Of a stretch of 64,000 nucleotides of DNA, positions 56,788 through 64,000 are shown in pieces. Location: contig JANQGH010000083.1 of NCBI GenBank assembly GCA_028277405.1, positions 1 through 64,000 of the forward strand. The letters run 5' to 3'. A model generated the notes under the pieces. That model worked only from the letters and a program-made list of their open reading frames with translations, ran no database searches and was not told where the DNA came from. Made by a program: the position numbers and the translations under genes. The stretch is from Alphaproteobacteria bacterium. GTDB lineage: Bacteria; Pseudomonadota; Alphaproteobacteria; DSM-16000; Inquilinaceae. Within the stretch, counting starts at the first letter, position 1. Each line of letters opens with the position of its first letter.

Positions 56788-57600
56788 ATGGCTAACAAGC
56801 GTTTGGAGGGCCGGATCGCCCTGATCACGGGCGCCTCGCGCGGCATCGGCGCGGCGGTCGCGAAGCGCTATGCGGAGGAAGGCGCGCAGCTCATCCTGGT
56901 CGCAAGAACGGTCGGCGGCCTGGAAGAGGTCGACGACCAGGTACAGGCGGCGGGCGCCAAGGCGACCCTGGTGCCGATGGATCTGGCAGAACATGATCTG
57001 ATCGACCAGTTGGGCGCCTCGATCTTCGAACGGTTCGGCAAGCTGGACGTGGTGGTCGCCAACGCCGCACATCTGGGCACCTTGAGCCCGATCGCCCACG
57101 GCAATCCGAAAATGTGGCAGCAGGTTCTGAACGTGAATCTCGTAGCCAACCAGCGCCTCATCCGATCGATGGACCCGTTGCTGCGGGCCTCCAGCAACGC
57201 TCGGGCCATCTTCGTCACGGCGGCCCAGGCCCGGGTGCCGAAGCCCTTCTGGTCGGCCTATGCGGTCTCCAAGGCCGGGTTGGAGATGATGGTCCGCATG
57301 TATGCGGCCGAGGTCGCCAAATCGACCATCAAGGTGAACCTGATCGACCCCGGCACGGTCAGTACGGCGCTGCGCGCTCACGCCTTTCCCGGCGAAAGCC
57401 CGGATGCCTATCCGGTCGGCAAACCGCTGCTGGACCGCTTTGTCGAGTTGGCGTCGGTCGGCTGCCCCTACCACGCCGCCCGGATCGCGTTCGAGGACCG
57501 GCCGGAGCTGCGCGCCGAGCACGAGGCCGAGGCGCTGGGCCAGACGGTCTATGGTGCCTCAAGCCCCGTTGAACCGGCAGTGCAGAGCGAGAAGGCGTGA
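56788..57600 (+). CDS. short-chain dehydrogenase/reductase
   Basis: This 270-residue SDR has ALITGASRGIGAAVAKRYA (residues 11-29), NAAHLGTLSPI, a Thr/Ser region FVTAAQARVPKPFW, and YAVSK. The catalytic Ser position reads TAA, i.e. Thr-Ala-Ala, so the usual Ser may be replaced by Thr. The position right after purF is common in alphaproteobacteria. Its substrate is unknown. It overlaps the next gene by four bases. Confidence 0.88.
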   Translation: MANKRLEGRIALITGASRGIGAAVAKRYAEEGAQLILVARTVGGLEEVDDQVQAAGAKATLVPMDLAEHDLIDQLGASIFERFGKLDVVVANAAHLGTLSPIAHGNPKMWQQVLNVNLVANQRLIRSMDPLLRASSNARAIFVTAAQARVPKPFWSAYAVSKAGLEMMVRMYAAEVAKSTIKVNLIDPGTVSTALRAHAFPGESPDAYPVGKPLLDRFVELASVGCPYHAARIAFEDRPELRAEHEAEALGQTVYGASSPVEPAVQSEKA

Positions 57601-58334
57601 GCGACGCGCTGTTGGCGATCGCAAGGGGCTACCCCTACGAGGCGCCGTCCAGATCGTTCCTGTACCGCGACGGCGCCGAGCACCCCTTGCCCGTGTCGGA
57701 CGGCGGCCACCTGCCGGTCGACCAGTGGCGGCGCGAGGGACGCGTGCCGGTTCTGGCCTACGGCGCCAACCGATCAGCAACCGCGCTGGCCCGCAAGTTC
57801 GCCGGCTGGCCCAGTGGAACCAGCATCCCGGTGACGCACGCCCGGCTGGACGACCACGACATCGTCTATTCGGCGCACCTGTCCCGCTACGGCTCCGCGC
57901 CGGCCAAGATCGAACATGTCGAGGGCGTGACCGTTGAGGTCGGGGTGATCTGGCTCGATCCGGCCCAACTGGCGCGCATGCACGAAACCGAGGGTGCCCT
58001 GAACTATCGGTTCGACCGGCTCAATCGGCTGTCCCTGACGTTTCCCGGCCTGGAAACCGTTCTGGAGCAGGCTCATGCCTATGTCGGCCGGCGGCCGACC
58101 TTAAGCCGGTACGGAGCGCCGATCCCACTGGCCGCCATCAGGGCCGAGAGCAGACGGCACAAGGCCCTCAACCAGTCTGAGGTTCTTGAACATATCCGTG
58201 ACCGGCTGGCGCCGGGCGCCACCATGGATGACTTCATCTTGCAGACCATCGGCTGCCCGATCACCCGACTGCACCGCACCGAACGGCTGGGCCAGGTCAG
58301 CGGGCACCGCGGTGCTTATGACTTGTTGGCGTAG
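57597..58334 (+). CDS. uncharacterised protein with gamma-glutamylcyclotransferase-like motifs
   Basis: This 245-residue protein starts at GTG overlapping the SDR stop (GTGA). The segment [17 protein letters not shown] resembles the YGSNLSP motif of the GGCT/AIG2 fold. [20 protein letters not shown] resembles the EG...Y.R region of that fold. The second half (residues about 165-245) has no match I recognise. A cyclotransferase-like activity is only an inference. It is coupled to the SDR gene and convergent with der, overlapping its end by 19 bases. Confidence 0.55.
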   Translation: MSDALLAIARGYPYEAPSRSFLYRDGAEHPLPVSDGGHLPVDQWRREGRVPVLAYGANRSATALARKFAGWPSGTSIPVTHARLDDHDIVYSAHLSRYGSAPAKIEHVEGVTVEVGVIWLDPAQLARMHETEGALNYRFDRLNRLSLTFPGLETVLEQAHAYVGRRPTLSRYGAPIPLAAIRAESRRHKALNQSEVLEHIRDRLAPGATMDDFILQTIGCPITRLHRTERLGQVSGHRGAYDLLA

Positions 58335-59674
58335 GGGTTACGGCCCTGGCGCAGTTGCAGGCGGATCGGCACGCCGTCCAAATCGAACGTCTCGCGCAGC
58401 CCGTTGATCAGATACCGAACATAGGCCTCGGGCACTTCCGACGCTCGGGTGGTCCAAAGGGCGAAGGTCGGCGGACGCGCCTTGACCTGCGTGATGTAGC
58501 GTAGCTTCAGGCGCCTGCCCGCAACGGCGGGAGGTGGATGGCTTTCGATCATGCCTTCAAGCCAGCGGTTCAAGGGACCGGTCGGCACGCGCCTGTTCCA
58601 GACCTGATAAAGCGCCAGGACGGCATCCATCAGCTTGTCCAGACTGCGCCCCTTCAAGGCCGAGATCGTGACGGTGGGGATGCCGCGCGCTTGAGGCAGC
58701 GATGTTTCCAGCCGATCGCGCAAGCGTGCCAGGGTTTGTGTACGGTCCTTCACCTCATCCCACTTGTTGATCGCGATCAGGAGCGCGCGCCCCTCATCCA
58801 AGGTCCGTCGCGCGATGGTCAGGTCCTGCTTGTCCAAAACGGCATCGGCATCCAGGACCAACACGACGATCTGGGCCATCTTCACCGCGTTCAAGCCGTC
58901 GGAGACGCTCAAACGCTCGACCTTCTCCGTGACTTTCGACCGGCGGCGCATGCCGGCCGTGTCGACTAGCCGGATTGGCTGGTCGCGCCAATGCCAGTCG
59001 ACGGCGATGGCATCGCGCGTGATGCCGGCCTCTGGTCCGGTCAAGACCCTGTCCTCGCCGACCAAGGCGTTGATCAGCGTCGACTTGCCGACATTGGGCC
59101 GGCCGACGATGGCGAGCTGTATGACGCGCTCGGCCTCGTCCGCCAGCTCTGGCTCGTCATCGGATTTGGGCGCATTGCCGGCGTCATAGATCGGTCCGAT
59201 CAGAGCGGCCAGATCGGCCATGCCGAGACCATGCTCGGCAGAGATCGCGATGGGCTCGCCCAGGCCAAGCTCGAACGCCTCAAGCAGGCCCGCGTTGCTG
59301 GCCCGACCCTCGCACTTGTTGGCCACCAGGAAGACCGGGATCGGGGCCTTGCGCAGCCATTGGGCAAAATGCCGGTCCAGCGGCGTCAGGCCGGCGCGCG
59401 CATCGATCAGCAGCAGGGCGACATCGGCCTCGGCCAAGGCCTGTTCGGTCTGGCGCCGCATGCGCGCCGGCAGGCTGTCGTCGAAGGCTTCCTCCAGGCC
59501 TGCGGTATCGACCACCGTGAAGCGCATGGGGCCGAGACTGGCCTCGCCCGCGCGCCGGTCTCGGGTGACGCCGGGCGTGTCGTCGACCAGCGCCGACCGC
59601 CTGCCGACCAGCCGGTTGAACAGCGTCGACTTGCCGACATTGGGTCGACCGATGATCGCGACCGTGAACCCCAT
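58316..59674 (-). CDS. der: ribosome biogenesis GTPase Der (EngA)
   Basis: This 452-residue protein has two tandem GTPase domains. G1 motifs are [14 protein letters not shown] at the N-terminus and [14 protein letters not shown] near residue 190. The NKCEG and NKWDE G4 motifs are present in each half. The C-terminal KH-like domain contains [25 protein letters not shown] 59674 gives [15 protein letters not shown] 59692 would add six residues. Der helps 50S assembly. It lies in the conserved yfgM-bamB-der order. Confidence 0.96.
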   Translation of the reverse strand: MGFTVAIIGRPNVGKSTLFNRLVGRRSALVDDTPGVTRDRRAGEASLGPMRFTVVDTAGLEEAFDDSLPARMRRQTEQALAEADVALLLIDARAGLTPLDRHFAQWLRKAPIPVFLVANKCEGRASNAGLLEAFELGLGEPIAISAEHGLGMADLAALIGPIYDAGNAPKSDDEPELADEAERVIQLAIVGRPNVGKSTLINALVGEDRVLTGPEAGITRDAIAVDWHWRDQPIRLVDTAGMRRRSKVTEKVERLSVSDGLNAVKMAQIVVLVLDADAVLDKQDLTIARRTLDEGRALLIAINKWDEVKDRTQTLARLRDRLETSLPQARGIPTVTISALKGRSLDKLMDAVLALYQVWNRRVPTGPLNRWLEGMIESHPPPAVAGRRLKLRYITQVKARPPTFALWTTRASEVPEAYVRYLINGLRETFDLDGVPIRLQLRQGRNPYANKS

Positions 59675-59702
59675 GGGGCCGGCACCGCCCAACGCCGGGC
59701 GG

Positions 59703-61052
59703 TTAGCGGAACGCTGTCAGCGTGCCGTTTGCGGACAGCACGTAGAGCGTGCCGTTGGCCACGACCGGCGGGATGGTCGTATCGCCGCCCGGATTGAACT
59801 CGCCGACGATTTCACCGGTTTGGGCGGCAACGATCAGGCCATCGCCCTCGCTGGACACCAGGATCAGATTATTGTTGGCGAGAACGGGGCCAGCCCAGAC
59901 GATCGGGCCGATGCGGTCCTCGGGGTTGCGCCAGCGGGCGAGTTCCCTCACCCAGCGGATGGCGCCGGTGTTGCGCTGCAGGGCCAGCAACTCCGCATCG
60001 CCCGTGACCATGAAGATCGTCTCGCCGGCCACCACCGGTGTCTGCACGCCGCCAAAGCGCTGTTCCCAAACCCGCGCGCCGGAGCGCAGGTCGATCCCGG
60101 CCATGCGGCCGCTATGGCTGACGGCGACGACCAGGTCGTTGTCGATCACGGGCCCGGCCACGATGTCGGCAAGCGACGCCAGCGCCGCCGTCTGACGCAG
60201 CGAAATCAGGCTGTCGGTCCAGACGATACGGCCGTTTTCGGGCCTGAGCGCATAGACCTCGCCCGACGAATAGGGCACCACCACCACGCCGGTGGCGACC
60301 GACGGTGCCGCCCCGCCCAAAAGACCGGCGGTTTCCAGCAGACCCGAATGGGTCCATGCCGGCTCGCCGGTCGCCGCGCTAAAGGCTTCGGCACGGTTCT
60401 CCACCGACACGGCGTAGACCCGATCCCCAACGACCATCGGCGCGGAGCGGATCGGCGCGCCCATCTCCTCAAGCCAGATCAGCCCGCCATTGTCCGGGTC
60501 CAGGGCGGCCACTTCGCCGAAACCCGTCGTGACGAAGAGCAAGCCCGCCCCATAGGCGACGCCACCGCCCAGCGGCGTGCTGTTTTCATCGGGGGTCGCG
60601 GCGCGCACCTGCCACAGCCGCCCGCCGCTCTCGGCATCAAGTGCCGTCACACGGCCGACGGCGTCTGCCACGTACACGCGCCCGTTCGCCACGACCGGTG
60701 GGTTCAAGAGCCGGCGGGTCGCCGTCGAACCGGCGCCGATATTGCTGCTCCAAACCCGCTGAAACGGAACGTTCAACTGCAGATGCCCGGACGACTGGTT
60801 GGGCGTGCGGTTCGAAACCGGCCAGTCCGGGTTGAACTGCGGCGGCGGCAGGCTGATGGGAACGGCCGCCAGATCCGGCGATGCCTCGAGCGTGCCGGCC
60901 TCGGGCAGAACGGGAATCCGCTCGCCCGGCAAGATGACCTCGTCGCCCTGGCCGAACCACAGATCGTTGATTGTCTCGCACGCTGACACAACCAGTGTCA
61001 GAGGAACCATCAGCATCAAGACGCGAAACAGGCGAGGCAGGCGATATCCCAT
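59703..61052 (-). CDS. bamB: outer-membrane assembly lipoprotein BamB
   Basis: This 449-residue lipoprotein has a signal with lipobox LVVSAC (Cys near residue 25). The rest is a PQQ-enzyme-like beta-propeller with repeats such as [40 protein letters not shown] and [15 protein letters not shown]. BamB helps the BAM complex insert outer-membrane proteins. The order yfgM-bamB-der on the same strand supports the call. Confidence 0.92.
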   Translation of the reverse strand: MGYRLPRLFRVLMLMVPLTLVVSACETINDLWFGQGDEVILPGERIPVLPEAGTLEASPDLAAVPISLPPPQFNPDWPVSNRTPNQSSGHLQLNVPFQRVWSSNIGAGSTATRRLLNPPVVANGRVYVADAVGRVTALDAESGGRLWQVRAATPDENSTPLGGGVAYGAGLLFVTTGFGEVAALDPDNGGLIWLEEMGAPIRSAPMVVGDRVYAVSVENRAEAFSAATGEPAWTHSGLLETAGLLGGAAPSVATGVVVVPYSSGEVYALRPENGRIVWTDSLISLRQTAALASLADIVAGPVIDNDLVVAVSHSGRMAGIDLRSGARVWEQRFGGVQTPVVAGETIFMVTGDAELLALQRNTGAIRWVRELARWRNPEDRIGPIVWAGPVLANNNLILVSSEGDGLIVAAQTGEIVGEFNPGGDTTIPPVVANGTLYVLSANGTLTAFR

Positions 61053-61062
61053 GGCTTCTTCC

Positions 61063-61704
61063 CTATTCGGCCAGCAAGGCCGCCATCGCGGTGGCGCGGT
61101 TCCTCAGACCTTCGGGGGCCGTGTCGTCGTCACGCAGCGCTTCGTAGATTCGCAAGGCCTCCGCATCGTCACCTTGGCGCATCGCCAACAGCGCCGTCAA
61201 CTCGCGGGCCGAATGACGCCAGGCATTACTGTCCTGGGTCAATGCCTCGAGCTCCGACAAGATTTCCTCAGGCGGGGCGGTGTCGACGGAATGCTGAGCC
61301 GCCAACAGCAGGGCCAGGTCGCGCCAGACCGGTGACACGCCGCCCTCGCCCGCGATCGTGCGGAACAGAAGGACGGCCCCTTCTACATCGCCGGTGTTGG
61401 CCATCAGCGAGGCCGAGTTGATGCGTGCCAGCGCCGACACGTCGCCCGAGCTTTCCTGCGCAAGGATGGCCAGCGCGTCGATGCCGGCCTGTTCGTCCTG
61501 CTGGGCGAGGGTAAGCGCGACGACCAGATCGGCACCCTGTTGCGCGACTTGGCCACGGCTGTAATTCTGCCACCAGACAAACCCGCCGACCGCGAGCACG
61601 ATGACGATCGCCAAGGTAATCAGCCAGGTGCCGTATTTCTTCCACAGCGCTTTCGCCCGGTCTTCCTTTAGGGCGTCTTCGACCTCGCGGAAAATGTCAC
61701 TCAT
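61063..61704 (-). CDS. yfgM: YfgM-like tetratricopeptide membrane protein
   Basis: This 213-residue protein has a short cytoplasmic N-terminus (SDIFREVEDALKEDRAKALW), one membrane segment (WLITLAIVIVLAVGGFVWW) and a periplasmic TPR-like helical domain. YfgM is an ancillary SecYEG-linked chaperone protein in E. coli. It lies 10 bases upstream of bamB, the conserved arrangement. Confidence 0.9.
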   Translation of the reverse strand: MSDIFREVEDALKEDRAKALWKKYGTWLITLAIVIVLAVGGFVWWQNYSRGQVAQQGADLVVALTLAQQDEQAGIDALAILAQESSGDVSALARINSASLMANTGDVEGAVLLFRTIAGEGGVSPVWRDLALLLAAQHSVDTAPPEEILSELEALTQDSNAWRHSARELTALLAMRQGDDAEALRIYEALRDDDTAPEGLRNRATAMAALLAE

Positions 61705-61943
61705 TCACGTTCCCTCTAGGGGCTTCCTGCTGCGACTTCCTGGGGCGCTCTTGATCTGGCACGGCGCTAAAGCCGGAGGCCCGGACGACGCTGTCAAATG
61801 CAACCGACCGGGCGGCTTAGCAAGGCCCCATCAACGGGTCAAGCTTGGCCCCATGGCCGGACTGGACGCACGGGTTCATTTCGGCGACAGTAGTGACAGA
61901 ACGATGACAATCGGCATCGACAGTTGAACGTTCGAGCGTAACC

Positions 61944-62276
61944 ATGACGTCCATTGTTCGATTGGCGGACTATCGCCACCGCAAGGGCCGGGTCTTCTTC
62001 AACCGGTCAGAGCTGTCCCAGCTTTTGTCCCTTTATTCCACCCGGGTCGCGCGGGGTGAGTGGCGCGACTACGCCATCGACCATTCCGCCGGCGTCGCGG
62101 TTTTTTCGATCTTTCGCCACGCCAATGAGCGACCGATCTATGCAATCGCCAAATCGCTGTCCGGTGGTGAGACCGACTATGCCGTCTTCGACCAGCATCG
62201 GCGCGTCGGACGATCCCGCTCCTTGGGCGATGTCCTGGATGCGTTTGATCGCCGGCCGAGGCTGGTGACGGACTAG
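61944..62276 (+). CDS. DUF2794 family protein
   Basis: This 110-residue protein contains RVFFNRSELSQLLSLYS, RVARGEWRDYAIDH and AVFSIFRHANERPIYAIAK, matching the DUF2794 family, which is largely alphaproteobacterial. Function is unknown. It has no signal peptide or membrane segment. It stands alone, divergent from yfgM across about 240 bases. Confidence 0.8.
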   Translation: MTSIVRLADYRHRKGRVFFNRSELSQLLSLYSTRVARGEWRDYAIDHSAGVAVFSIFRHANERPIYAIAKSLSGGETDYAVFDQHRRVGRSRSLGDVLDAFDRRPRLVTD

Positions 62277-62420
62277 AGGCGCCGCAGCCAAGGGTCACGG
62301 CGATCGCCCCACAGCGCGTGGGTCTGGACACCCCAAATTTGTGATGGCCCACCGGTTTCGTTTTCACGTCCGGCTTCGTATCATCGGCGAGCATACCTTC
62401 AGTTCAAGGGGGACCCCACA

Positions 62421-62735
62421 ATGACTCGCCACATCGAAACCGCCGCGTTTGGCGCCGGCCTGCTCCTGCTGGCTACCTTCGGGAGCGCCACCGCCCAAGA
62501 TACGCCGGAGGAGGTCGCCGCCGCTTGCTCGGCCAACTCAAACGCACCAGAGGATCTTTGCGATTGCGTCGGCGTGTCGTCGGTTGACCTGACGGCGGAC
62601 CAGCGTGCCTTCTACATCGCGGCCTTGAACGGCAACGACGCCGAAACGGCCCGGCTGCGCGGCGTTATGGGCTTCGACGAGATCACCGGCATCGCCGCAT
62701 TCATGCGCGACGCCCCGGCGGACTGCGCTGGATAG
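62421..62735 (+). CDS. small secreted cysteine-containing protein, function unknown
   Basis: This 104-residue protein has a signal peptide (AAFGAGLLLLATFGSATAQ). The mature part has four cysteines: one near residue 36, a CDC pair near 47-49, and one near the C-terminus (ADCAG). This suggests two disulfides in the periplasm. I do not recognise the family. A GGGG precedes ATG 62421. It is convergent with the following minus-strand gene. Confidence 0.65.
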   Translation: MTRHIETAAFGAGLLLLATFGSATAQDTPEEVAAACSANSNAPEDLCDCVGVSSVDLTADQRAFYIAALNGNDAETARLRGVMGFDEITGIAAFMRDAPADCAG

Positions 62736-62748
62736 CGCGCTCGACGGC

Positions 62749-63456
62749 CTACTTCGCCGACGCATCATCCGAGACGCCCGGCGGGCCGATTGACACGTCG
62801 TCGGCCGCCGCCGATGCGCTTGCATCCGCTTCCAGCGCCGTCGTGGCGGTCGCCGCCGCTGCCTCCTCAACCTCGGTCACCGTCGCAGTCGTCTCTTCGT
62901 CAGCACCGCTGGTTGGTTCATCCATCAAAATGATCTCGGGCTGCGTTACCAGCGGGTGGGCGATCGCCACGCGCTGCATCGTCCCATAGGACAGGACGGT
63001 GGTGTCGATCAGCTGCTGCCGCAGAATTGCTGGCGCCCGCGCCAGGTCCGGGTTGGCCTCGATGGTCCAGCGTGGCTCAGCCGTCTCGGCAAGCTCCGCA
63101 ATTCTCGCCATCCATGCGGGGTCGAGCTCGGGAAACACCCGCATGCCCGTATTGCCCCCTTCGGCCGGCGGCAGTTCCGACCAGGCCAGCAAGATCGCAA
63201 GATAGAGCAGGCTGACCTCGTAGGACTGGGCGCAGAGATCGGCGATTGCCGGGTCGTCCGCCCGATCCGGCATGTCGGCGCCGCAGAGAGCCATAATCGC
63301 GGCCCAAGCGGCGCGCGAGTGTTCGTCAAAGCCGGTCGGTATCCAGTCCGCGTCAAACGCGCCGGCGGGCTGTGCCGCGAACAGCGATCCCGCGATGATC
63401 GCCGTGCCCGTTTTTGCCCGCCATGAAGATTTCGTCTTGGTGCCTGACCCCACCAT
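62749..63456 (-). CDS. signal-peptide protein with an ABC-ATPase-like C-terminal segment
   Basis: This is a 235-residue protein. Residues about 1-35 form a Sec signal peptide (TAIIAGSLFAAQPAGAFD). The middle part (about residues 35-150) is helical, with cysteines ALCGADM and DLCAQSY, and matches nothing I recognise. Residues about 155-195 read LSYGTMQRVAIAHPLV and, after TQP, EIILMDEPTSGAD, then EETTATV. This is very close to the signature, Walker B and D-loop of an ABC ATPase (LSGGQ.QRVAIARAL...LLADEPTxALD). Walker A is absent. The last 40 residues are Ala-rich. An ATPase role is not possible from this fragment. A recombination-derived tail is one explanation. Confidence 0.65.
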   Translation of the reverse strand: MVGSGTKTKSSWRAKTGTAIIAGSLFAAQPAGAFDADWIPTGFDEHSRAAWAAIMALCGADMPDRADDPAIADLCAQSYEVSLLYLAILLAWSELPPAEGGNTGMRVFPELDPAWMARIAELAETAEPRWTIEANPDLARAPAILRQQLIDTTVLSYGTMQRVAIAHPLVTQPEIILMDEPTSGADEETTATVTEVEEAAAATATTALEADASASAAADDVSIGPPGVSDDASAK

Positions 63457-63681
63457 GTCGACAGCGTCCTCCCTGTTGGGTCGCCGCGCGCATCGGCGAA
63501 CGCGGTGCGCTGGATACCGGCGATTTGGGTTTTGCTGTCATCATTCTAGCACGCGATCGCGGACGGCGGAAAACGGGCCCCGTATTGGGCAACGCGGGCC
63601 CGGTCCCGCGCCAAGGCCTGCATAGCCGCCATTCCGAACCGATTGGGTTCCGGCAAGGCCAAGATGATAGGGTCCGGCGTC

Positions 63682-64000
63682 ATGTCCGACGCCGCCCATT
63701 CTCAACCCTCCGCCAAAGCCGACGGCCGTGTGATCGCCGTGGTCGGGCTGGCCCATTTCGCCAGCCATTTCTACCAGCTTGCCCTGCCGCCCCTGTTCCT
63801 GTTCATCCGGGCGGAGTTTGGGGTGAGCTACGCCCAGCTTGGCCTGGTGATGGCGGCCTTTTACGTGGCTTCGGGCGTATCCCAGGCGATGGCCGGGGTG
63901 CTGGTCGACCGGATCGGCGGCGACCGGGTCCTGATTGCCGGCACCGCCCTGCTGACGGCGGCGATTGCGGCGGCCGGATTGGCCCCCGGCTATCTGGCGC
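63682..64000 (+). CDS. MFS transporter, N-terminal part (runs off window)
   Basis: The frame from ATG 63682 is open to the window end, giving 106 residues. It has a polar start (SDAAHSQPSAKADG), then VIAVVGLAHFASHFYQLALPPLFLFI, a first membrane segment, and LGLVMAAFYVASGVSQAMAGVLVDRIGGDRVLI, which contains the typical MFS loop between segments 2 and 3 (DRIGGDR). Substrate is unknown. Confidence 0.75.
   Translation, partial: MSDAAHSQPSAKADGRVIAVVGLAHFASHFYQLALPPLFLFIRAEFGVSYAQLGLVMAAFYVASGVSQAMAGVLVDRIGGDRVLIAGTALLTAAIAAAGLAPGYLA

Noticed and set aside
1-64000. CRISPR arrays, insertion sequences, rRNA genes, riboswitches
   Set aside because: No regularly spaced repeats, transposase motifs, rRNA segments or recognisable riboswitch cores were seen by reading. 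A covariance-model search could still find small RNAs.

Overview
The window is high-GC DNA from an alphaproteobacterium, most like Rhodospirillales and relatives. The evidence is the gene content and order: aspS / rnd / ppx-ppk / hdaA-perM / purMN, pepA-lptG-surA-ksgA, mltG-fabF-acpP-fabG-fabD next to rpsF-rpsR-rplI-dnaB-alr, and der-bamB-yfgM. It also carries alphaproteobacterial families such as HdaA, DUF2794 and a small aa3-oxidase subunit IV. No species can be named from the sequence alone.

Left part (1 to about 18.68 kb) is accessory. It starts inside a very large FG-GAP/RTX secreted protein, followed by a complete dipeptide-type ABC operon (two ATPases, binding protein, two permeases) ending in a GntR/FCD regulator. 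A decayed stretch holds a short-chain dehydrogenase remnant. Then comes an arabinoside module: an ArsR-type regulator, a GH51 alpha-L-arabinofuranosidase and a four-gene sugar ABC transporter. The part ends with a frameshifted, 3'-truncated VOC-family pseudogene that abuts the CCA end of a tRNA-Ser(GCU) gene. This is the arrangement expected at a genomic-island edge.

Right part (about 18.7 to 64 kb) is core chromosome: tRNA charging, RNA processing, polyphosphate metabolism, DnaA inactivation, purine synthesis (purM, purN, purF), nucleotide kinases (ndk, gmk), ABC-F ATPase, HolC, PepA, LPS export and outer-membrane chaperone genes, type II fatty-acid synthesis, ribosomal proteins S6/S18/L9, DnaB, Alr, MlaEF, RadA, CvpA, Der, BamB and YfgM. 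It closes with small secreted or uncharacterised proteins and the start of an MFS transporter.

Main points for a second look: (1) a signal-peptide protein at 62749-63456 whose C-terminal part reads like the signature-to-Walker-B segment of an ABC ATPase; (2) purM, ksgA and alr, which have no ATG/GTG/TTG at the expected start and each have an ATC there; (3) the tRNA-Ser/VOC junction; (4) the lptG-surA-ksgA run without lptF, lptD and pdxA; (5) the arabinoside regulator, with a promoter palindrome and a hairpin covering its ribosome binding site; (6) strong hairpins after both transporter binding-protein genes.
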